Source: Melieria omissa (lineage: Eukaryota; Arthropoda; Insecta; Diptera; Ulidiidae). From it: a stretch of DNA of 64,000 bases. The DNA lies in assembly GCA_963971225.1 (NCBI GenBank), contig OZ020267.1, forward strand, positions 86,603,648-86,667,647, read 5' to 3'. Both the position numbers and the translations under genes were made by a program. Below are positions 56,302 through 64,000 of the stretch, piece by piece (positions within the stretch are counted from its first letter, which is position 1; every line of letters starts with the position of its first letter). The notes beneath the pieces were generated by a model. The model had not been told where the DNA came from and did not search any database. It saw only the letters and a list, made by a program, of their open reading frames with translations.

Positions 56302-57190
56302 TGTGTATACCGTCCAAAGGTGTGATAGTATGTACTATCGATAGAACGATAGTATGTACAACCAGTATGTACAGTCCCGATGGCGTCAAAAGGTGCGACG
56401 GTATATACTATCAATACGACGATAGTATGTACACCCAGTATGTATAGTCCCGATAGCGTCAAAAGGTGCGACGGTATATACTATCAATAGGACGATAGTA
56501 TATACAACCAGTTTGTACAGTCCCGATAGCGTCAAAAGCGGTATAACTTTACAATATACGTGTCAGCGACAGCGTTTTACAAAAATTTATTTATTTTTTT
56601 CCGTACAGTCAGTACTGAGATGTACATGCAAATTATGTTTTTTTTTTCTAAAACAATTCAACTTACACCTATGTTACAAAATGCAAAATTTTACAATGCT
56701 CAAAATACAATACAGAACAATATATGAAGCTAGTAGTTTGGCCTGTAAGAAGCGGGTACAATGGATGCAATCCCCCCAAAACAATGGAATCGGTTTTGCC
56801 TTCGCTTAGCTATAAATCCGCGTTTACAGCTGTGGTGGCAAGCTACAGTCAAGAACCTACAATATCCACACTGCCGCGGTAGCACTGAAGTTTTAATTAA
56901 CCATATTCAAAATGAGAGCTCCTCTCCTAATCGCACACTGGTCAGTCTAGGATGCATATAGCTACCCTTACTCTGTAATCCAATGTGAATACAAAAGAGG
57001 AAATCAAAGCAAGAACCCCAACAAAAAAAATTAAATTTGCTAACTTCTTCCAGCGGCGATGCACCGCTTGGGCATTGGTAGCACCTTCTGGTATTTAACC
57101 AAAGATTCCAACAATCCAAACCACCCCAGCGGATGCACTACTGCGAAAGAATAACCAGACCGACGGACAATTTGACCTCACTAACGTAGA
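56302..57190 (-). repeat. Leader with three 73-bp tandem repeats
   Basis: Between primer site and gag. About 56320-56540 holds three 73-bp units with ACAGTCCCGATAGCGTCAAA and ACTATC/GATAGT inversions, the same as 45828-46070 in the left unit. Open frames in the rest of the leader show no motif. Confidence 0.8.
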
Positions 57191-57209
57191 GGCCCCACGT
57201 TGGGCGCCA
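57191..57209 (-). promoter_or_regulatory. tRNA-Lys-type primer-binding site
   Basis: The minus strand reads TGGCGCCCAACGTGGGGCC, six bases inside the 5' LTR. This matches the 3' end of the tRNA-Lys primer known for Osvaldo/Ulysses elements and lentiviruses. Confidence 0.88.
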
Positions 57210-57215
57210 TTTTTC

Positions 57216-59347
57216 TGTTACGTATCACGCTTATGTAGACGCATCACTGTCTACTGACACAGTGCACCTGGTCTGTGGCGAACCTTCATAAGAATTCCTG
57301 ATGCCTACGCGCGCATCTGTCTTCACCCGTAGCTTCAGCAGTCGTGGTATTCCTTAAGGCACCTTGGAATTCATTACCTACAGACCCAGCCTTCGTAACC
57401 AGAAACGAAATTTATGCACGCGGTATATATATATCTTGACTTTCAGACGGACGAACAAAAAAACTTACATTAAATTTCTCCCAACCGATTCCCACAAACC
57501 CCCTTCCCACACATCCATGCCCCAACTTCCCACAGACCAAACAAAAATAATTTATTCAGTATTCATTACTACTTGGTAAGTTTTTTTTTTATTTTATATA
57601 ATAAAATATATGGCCATCGGCTTGAAGCTTTCACTCGAGTGAGATATAAATTATAAACGAAATTCTTATACAAAAAAGAACAAGCAAAGATGCATTTCAC
57701 AAATAATCTTATATTACTAAACTTATCTTAAGCTTCGCATTCCGGATTCCAAACGTGGATATATGGTGGTTGTGGGGTTGTATAGTAGGGTGGGTAGTGT
57801 TCCGGATTCCAAACGTTGATAGAAGGTAGTTGCGTGGTTGTATAGTAGAGTGGGTAGGGTATAATATGCTTTACCCACTGTATTTATTTATTTTTATTTT
57901 TTTATTTTTTTTAATTTTTATTTTATTTATATTTATTTGTAATAAACAATTTTGTTTCTTATAATTGTTGATAACATGTTGATATTTGTAATAAACAATT
58001 TTGTTCCTTATAATTGTTGATAACAGCGGCCTTTTATTTCACTCCTTTAGCCTTTGTTGGACATTTGTTGGTGTTTATAAAAACGCTTAAATGTTCTTTT
58101 TGTTTGTTGTGGGTTTGTTTCTTTTGGGGTTTTTTTGTCTTTCCCTTTTTTTTGTTAATAATTGTTTATAGACACTGTCTTAAGCATTTGTTGGACATTG
58201 GTTGGGCGTTATTAATAAACGCGTAAATTTTCTTTTTGTTTGTTGTGGGTTTGTTTCTTTTGGGTTTTTTTGTCTTTCCCTTTTTTTTTTGCTAATAATT
58301 GTTTATAGACACTGTCTTAACCATTTGTTGGACATTGGTTGGGCGTTATTAGTAAACGCGTAAATTTTCTTTTTGTTTGTTGTGGGTTTGTTTCTTTCGG
58401 GTTTTTTTGTCTTTCCCTTTTTTTTGTTAATAATTGTTTATAGACACTGTCTTAAGCATTTGTTGGACATTGGTTGGGCGTTATTAATAAACGCTTAAAT
58501 TTTCTTTTTGTTTGTTGTGGGTTTGTTTTTTTTTGGGGTTTTTTTATATTTGTTTGTTAATAATACTGTTAATATATGCGCATGCGCAGCGGCCTTTTAA
58601 TTTATTCCCGCTTTTCGTACACCACGACCGTCCTTCTTAGTAGCTCTCCGTCGACTCTCTCGTGTCGTCCGTCCGAACTGTCCAGCAAGTCCGTCCGAAG
58701 CAACTTTTTCCCAAATCACACCCGACCCCTTCGCTACCAACACTTTGCCGAATTCGACTTATAGCGAGATCTAACGGTACTTCGATGTACATATGGGATT
58801 GGGGAAACGAGTACGTTGTGCAGCGTGTCGAAAAGAAAAAAAACTAAGTAAAGGGAAGTAAATAGACAACAGAAACAGGAGTACAGAAATAAGTATATAT
58901 ACGAGGAGAAATAGCAATACAGTCGCTACCATTGCTTCTACGAATTCGACTTATATCGAGGCTAACGGTACTTCATCGACTCGATGTACAGATGAGATGA
59001 AGAAAAAAACGAGCGTGAAAAAAATGAGTGTGTCGGAATGGATCGAATAGGGAGAGGAAAAGAGAAAGACAACAGAAACAGGAGTACAGAAATAAGTATA
59101 CATACGAGGAGAAATAGCAATACAGTCGCTACCGTTGCTTCTACGAGTTCGAATTATATCGAGGCTAACGGTACTTCATCGACTCGATGTACACATGAGA
59201 TGAAGAAAAAACGAGTGTAAAAAAAAATGAGTGTGTCGGAATGGATGGAGTAGGGAGAAGGGAAATCAATAGACAAAAGAACAGGAGTACAGAAACGAGA
59301 ATACAGCCGAGCGGAAACCGCGAGGTAGAAAATTATTACCCAGAACA
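57216..59347 (-). repeat. Right LTR of the array (2132 bp, 5' LTR)
   Basis: Full LTR from TGTTACGT to CCCAGAACA, closely similar to the middle LTR, with the same 135-139-bp and roughly 200-bp tandem repeats. In minus orientation it is the promoter-bearing LTR of the right unit. Confidence 0.9.
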
Positions 59348-59354
59348 AGGTTAA

Positions 59355-59700
59355 AGACGATGTTTGGTTCTTCACCTTCTTAACGAATGACTAAAAGTTC
59401 TTACTACCATGCTGGCATTGAAGAACTTTGAGCTATTCAGTGGCGGCATTTTTATTTGCCTGCCATGGTCTGAAAGCTTCCTCTTTAGACCTGACAGCAA
59501 TTCTGCATGTCTCATTAAACTAGGCTTACTGCAAACTTGCTTATTAGGGATGAAGGGCCGCATTCCTAATAATATTTCTTCAACCATTTTGGCTGCGGCA
59601 TTTATGTTTCTATCAAGAAAATACAATTTCCAATTGAAGTGGGCGAAAAAATCGTTAAGTCCACTCCAGTTGGCTTTATCATTGGAGTGTCCCAAGGTAT
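59355..59700 (-). pseudogene. Jockey/CR1-like element, right half of the split copy
   Basis: Continues 35487-36196 across the array. 59355-59500 matches 14085-14306. Farther upstream (in minus sense) it encodes the region between endonuclease and RT (NWSGLNDFFAHFNWKLYF, KMVEEILLGMRPFIP), which the 12283 copy lacks. 5' end near 59710; frame broken. Confidence 0.85.
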
Positions 59701-59957
59701 AAGGGCAATTTTTTTTTCGCGAAATCAGAAAAGCATACCCTCTATTTTTTTTCTATTTGACCCTAAGTACTCAAAAATGAAATATTATTGCGATGGGGTA
59801 TTGATAACCCGTGCCGACTTGACCTTGAATACAAACTTTTGAATCTAGTCGGTTACTATGTAATGGATTAGTATTAAAACAAATTTTATTGAGACACAAT
59901 TTTTTTGGCATGGTATTATTATTTTACTTTTCGAAGAGATTATTGTACACATTTTTT
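59701..59957. other. No gene seen
   Basis: AT-rich sequence, presumably the 3' flank of the next minus-strand gene. Confidence 0.4.
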
Positions 59958-61976
59958 TTATGTTTTCTTTTTACAGTCAGGATAAATTTTTCTGTGTTCT
60001 TCTACGCATCGTAATACAAATTGTCTTTGCTCCTCATCAACTGTGATTAAACCATGAAAGTCCTGCATAAGCTTAACCGATCTTTCAGCAGTATCGTTCA
60101 CTGCTTTAAGTGCTGCTACTGTGCTTTTGGCTTTTAGAAACGAAGAATTATTTGCCCATGAAAAAGGGCATTCTGTAAGAAATTCATCTTCGATACCAAG
60201 ACGAGAGAACAGATCAATGTTTTTCTCTGAAATAAATGAAACAAAGTTCAAAATTTAATAAGATAAATATAAAATAAGGAAGAAGCACTATCAAAATTAC
60301 CGTATAATGAACTACAAAGTTCTTCTCGGGATGGAATAAACCTTTTTTCATGTCAGCTTACATTCTCCCTGGTGAAATTTGCGACCATTTTCACTTTTGT
60401 TTCTTGTCGCACATCATCATCAAAAAGTGACAAAACAGCTACTTCATCCGTTAAATACCAAAGGTGCTGGGTAAACTTCTTTAGGGTTGCTTTTGAAATA
60501 TTTTTGTCAACTTTTTCGTAAGTCTTTAAAGTCTTTAAGAAGCATAAATCTTGGTAAGGGGCTTTAACTGCCAAATTGCATTGGAGCCATGGCTTCACAT
60601 AACATGTTGCAATAAACAAGCAGACATCTAACAGGGCTATCTTGTCCTTGCCGGATATTTTAAACTGAGAACTGAGTATTGATATTTTTAGAGAATAAAT
60701 TGCTCGGGCCATCCAACGAGCTTGGTGCATGGCACCTGGAGCCTTAATCTTAAACTTTTGTTCTGTGTCTCCGCCTAAAAATATAACGCAAAGCTCATTC
60801 AGCTCTCGGTAGTCACCCCTGATTATTTCCTTATTTAGTTCAGCACGATAAAATTCAAGCAATTTTTTAATTTCGAAAGCACTTAGATACGATTCCACCT
60901 TTTTTTCTATAGCACTGTCTTTTAACGGTATCGATGCCTCTCCAATTATCTCTGAACGTTTTAAAGAGAGGAATATCAGGGCTTGTAGTCACTTCTTCGA
61001 TTTTTACGTCAAATACTGCTTTCAGCACCAGCTCGTAAATGTGATGACGACAGGCAAAAATAGGCATTTCTCTGTTAAACTTCTGCTCAAGCTGCACACA
61101 GGCACCATTGATACGACCAGTATTTGAAGCTGTAGTATCGCAACAAAGAATTTGCACTTTATCTTCAAGATTCCAGTCTATCACCGCGTTCCAAACAGCT
61201 TGTGCTTGTGCTTTGCCGGTGGAATTTTCCAATTTCGGCACAGCAATAACTTGTTCCTTATTTTCATATGAAACAACTATGGGAAGACGTTCTTCCTTCG
61301 ATATTCGGGAATTTAAGGCAGGTAACTACCATCCCAGTGAACAGTAACAACATCTGGAACTTTATTTTTAAAATCAATTTTAATGGCTTCCACGCGGTCC
61401 TTTCCTTTTTCTGTTCGGACCCTTTGATGGAAGACTTACTTATTGGAAACTCGTCAATATTGTATCCAAGGGCGTCAATGGTAGCTTCAAGGATAAAAAC
61501 TGAATCCCTTACACTTAGCTGGCACCTGTCTAACGCAGCTACTAATTTAGGAGTAACGAAATCGTTCCTTGTAACTGTTCTACTAGTTAATGGTTGTTTA
61601 TTTATAACTTGCGCATCTAGGGAATCCATATTTTCGCTAGAATTTGAAAAAGAATTTTCTTGTTCAAATGTTGCCGAAGAAGCTGTTGCTGAAATATGTT
61701 TCTTTCGTCGATTTTCTTCTTCCATATTTCTAAGCCGCGCTCTTTTCTTTTTATCAGCCAGTTTTTTATCTATTCCAACAAGATGTCCAGGTCGACCTGG
61801 CTCTCTTTGACGCAGCAAAAACTTCTTGTCTTCGTCTATTTTCATTAACTCAAGCGCATCGTCGTGTGCGATATCAAACAAATTGACCAAATTTCTTTCA
61901 AAATCTTGTTGGCGCCGCTTGAATACGTCTTGTATTTTTTTTGATTTTTTTTTTATGTCTCTCCAAACTTGATATA

Positions 61977-63601
61977 CACTCATGGACAAAATAATAGGTG
62001 TGAAGGTACCATTGATAGATGTTGCGAATTATCGGGGAAAAATGTATTTTTAGAACTACTTTACCGTTATCTGCTAGCACCTGCGACATGTTTAATTATA
62101 TTTACACTGAGTTTGTCAATCATAAAAATTTATTTCGACTGTGCGCATGCGTTTTGTGTTTTCAGTGAAAAAATATGTTGGACAAAAAAATAGGTGTGTG
62201 AAGTGTTGCTTTTACTTCGCTGATTTTCTCTGTGCTATATACCGATAATTTGCCAAGGCTCGAAAATTAATATGTTAAAAAAAGTATTTCGTGATAAAAT
62301 GTAACGCATTTTTGCGTTTTTAGATGGGTCGTAAACCTCATTGCACGCCAGAAAAAAGACGTCTTGTGAAAGAGCTGAAAAGCCTGGGAAAACGAATAAA
62401 TTTATAACAAATTGTGTTGGTATCAGAAGTTTGTTATAAATGCTTTAAAGCTCAAATCCAGCGCGGAAACACGTGAGCGTCCTTAATTGACTAGCGCAAC
62501 TGATGACCATCGCATAGGTTTGCTCGCCAAACAGGACCCCTTCAAGTCGTCAAAGGCAATTTTAGCTGATATGTCGTTTCGGATCAGTTCCAGAACGATT
62601 CGGCTTAGGTTGATAGATCCAAATTTGCCTGGAAGAATAGCCCTCAACGTTCCTCTTCTTAGAAAAATACATTTAACCATGAGAAAAGAATTTACATCAA
62701 CCCATCGCGAATGGTGTGGTCCTGTGGGCGAATAAAAGTGGCGAAACATCCTTTGGAGCGATGAAACAAAAATTAATTTGTTTTGCAATGATTGCGGAAG
62801 GAACGTTCGAAGACTAAAAGGCAAATAGTTCCACATTCGCTTCACCAAGAAGACCATAAAGCATGGCGGGGGAAACATCATGGCTTAGGATTATTTTTCT
62901 TGGCAGGGGTGTAGGTCCTATTTATCTAATAAAGGACACCATGATCAGTACGGTACACAAAAACATTTTGCAAAACGTTATGCTCCCCTATGCTGAAGAA
63001 AACATGTGATTAATTTGGAAATTTCAGCAGGATAATGATCCCAAGCATACACCAAAGCTATTGAATGTTTGGTTCAAGGACAATAACGTGACAGTATTGA
63101 CATGGCCAAGTCAGTCCTTCGATCTAAACCCCATTGCGAATTTGTGGGAGGTGATCTAGAAAAACCATTGGCTACAATTAATATCCAAAACTAAAACCAA
63201 TTATGGCAGAAAGTCCAGGATATTTGCTATAAAATACCATTGGAGACCTGCCAAAACTTAATAGCGTCTATGCCCAGAAGGGTGTGCAAAATTTTACAAA
63301 ATAATGGCGGTTATACAGGAAACTAGTACCGTTACTAAGTTTATATTTTAAAAATTAATGTAAGTCTAAAACTTAGCCGTGAATTCGCTGCCTATTTCAT
63401 TACACCTATTATTTTGTCCAAGCAATATTGAAAAAATTAATAAATAATCGTTTATATAAAACGAAATGTTACAAGTTTTAATACTTTTCTTTGTGTTTTT
63501 ACTGCTACTCATCGAAATAAAAAGTAGTCAATTGAATTCCTTAAATCGCTTTCTAAATATTGACATAAAAGTGCTCACACCTATTATTTTGTCCATGAGT
63601 G
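61977..63601 (+). mobile_element. Tc1-like element, 1625 bp, IR/DR ends
   Basis: Ends CACTCATGGACAAAATAATA and inverse with TA duplicated (61975-61976 and 63602-63603). Inner copies of GGACAAAATAATAGGTGTG occur at about 62178 (slightly altered) and, inverted, at about 63405, an IR/DR arrangement. Confidence 0.92.
62323..63325 (+). pseudogene. Tc1-like transposase relic
   Basis: ATG at 62323 opens GRKPHCTPEKRRLVKELKS. Later pieces in changing frames: LLRKIHLTMR, WSDETKINLF (first aspartate), KHGGGNIMA and MPRRVCKILQNNGGY near the C-terminus (about 63270-63310). Many stops (for example 62733 and 62826). Inactive. Confidence 0.82.
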
Positions 63602-63850
63602 TAAATTAATAAGCTTTTTTACACAATTGAGTAACGATTTGGTAGGTATTCGTGCCTTTTCCCAAAAGATAATACACTCGCGAATAGTGAGATTTGCACT
63701 TTTCTTAACAGTTAAATTCACTTCACGGATGTTATAAAACAAAACTGCAAGAACTTGTCCACTAGAGGGGAGTTTTGAACCCGTTATTTGGTGTTTTACA
63801 TCCCCTATTAGGAATATTGTTTTTTTACAACTGCGTAACTCCACTGACAT

Positions 63851-64000
63851 GTTGACTGATTACAATAAAAAGGCTTACTGCCAATGCGATTGAACTGTGT
63901 GAGGCTGTCAAACTCACACAATCATGAAAGCGTGTCCTCGTCCAAGGAAGCACGTATTGACATGTTTCTATGCAAGTCGGCACGTGTTAGCGTTATTTAA
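63851..64000. other. No gene seen
   Basis: The window ends in non-coding DNA upstream of the transposase-like gene. Confidence 0.4.

Larger units (their letters stand above)
36607..59347 (-). mobile_element. Osvaldo/Ulysses-like Gypsy array with three LTRs
   Basis: Outer ends are TGTTACGT at 36607 and CAGAACA at 59347, flanked by the 4-bp duplication AGGT (36603-36606 and 59348-59351). Three same-orientation LTRs (36607, 46723, 57216) alternate with two internal regions, the left one mostly deleted. The LTR size of about 2.1 kb and a primer site matching tRNA-Lys point to the Osvaldo/Ulysses group of Gypsy elements (established for Drosophila; assignment here is by resemblance). Nested inside are a LOA-like element, Tc1, a solo LTR, mariner, an R1-like piece and a jockey/CR1-like piece. 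Confidence 0.87.
59958..63850 (-). pseudogene. Unclassified transposase-like gene, decayed, with intron
   Basis: Pieces on the minus strand: 63850-63604 (TIRECIIFWEKARIPTKSL), 61975-61264 (FDIAHDDALELMKIDEDKKF, QREPGRPGHL, then HWDG), 61241-60867 (ILCCDTTASNTGRINGAC, FACRHHIYELVLKAVF), 60898-60353 (KAPGAMHQARWMARAIYSL, WLQCNLAVKAPYQD, LWYLTDEVAVLSLFDDD) and 60251-59958. Between the last two a GT-AG intron fits (GTAATTTT at about 60303 to TTTCAG at about 60233), joining SLY to EKNIDLF. Conserved acidic residues in HWDG and CCDTT look like a DDE-type site. The protein resembles an uncharacterised family common in arthropods and cnidarians (from memory). Damage: frameshifts near 61316 and 60925, a stop near 60350, a Tc1 insertion at 61977-63601 and an unresolved frame change at the N-terminal junction. 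Confidence 0.6.

Noticed and set aside
1..64000. Host genes or a multi-gene system
   Set aside because: Every conserved motif seen belongs to a transposable element; no host protein domain, rRNA, functional tRNA or clustered non-TE gene set could be supported.

Overview
This is eukaryotic, almost certainly insect, DNA that consists nearly entirely of transposable elements. No host gene, rRNA or functional tRNA could be supported. Evidence for an insect, probably a fly (perhaps a tephritid-like species with a repeat-rich genome; this is inference), is the element mix: Gypsy LTR elements with a SAP-domain Gag, an Osvaldo/Ulysses-like Gypsy with about 2.1-kb LTRs and a tRNA-Lys-type primer site, LOA/I-like, R1-like, jockey/CR1-like and RTE-like non-LTR elements, mariner and Tc1 elements, and several TTAA-site MITEs. 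Nearly every reading frame is broken; the main exception is one intact 735-codon frame at 7944-10151.

Layout. 1-2514: AT-rich DNA with a tRNA-like relic, a mariner deletion derivative and a possible TTAA MITE. 2515-11503: a candidate inverted-repeat element carrying two minus-strand Gypsy copies (2742-6129 and 7502-10632). Both Gypsy copies have LTRs and 4-bp target duplications, and both share the same internal deletions, which fuse Gag to the integrase zinc finger and integrase C-terminal tail. 11504-15059: MITE-like DNA, a jockey/CR1-like retroposon and a Tc1 relic. 15060-27437: a longer relative of the same Gypsy family on the plus strand with Gag, protease, RT, RNase H and integrase, all damaged. 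A 5.1-kb DNA transposon (possibly CMC/Chapaev type) is nested in its left LTR and a TTAA element in its gag. 27438-35470: foldback repeats, Tc1 relics, an RNase H-bearing non-LTR tail, an RTE-like element (31966-34025) and a composite foldback region.

35487-59710 is a single nested insertion stack. A jockey/CR1-like retroposon was split by a TTAA MITE, whose right end was hit by an Osvaldo/Ulysses-like array of three LTRs (36607-59347, TSD AGGT). The left unit of that array carries a 7.4-kb LOA-like element (12-bp TSD), which holds a Tc1 element and a solo LTR. The right unit carries a short jockey/CR1-like tail and a mariner element, and the mariner is split by an R1-like fragment. Target duplications and reading-frame arithmetic agree at most of these junctions.

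59711-64000: a decayed, intron-containing transposase-like gene on the minus strand, of a family I cannot classify, interrupted by a Tc1 element.

No pathway or operon logic applies. The functional relations are those of autonomous and non-autonomous partners: the Gag-integrase fusion copies would need reverse transcriptase, protease and integrase supplied by a relative of the 15060-27437 element, and the one relative in this window has lost its RT active-site segment.
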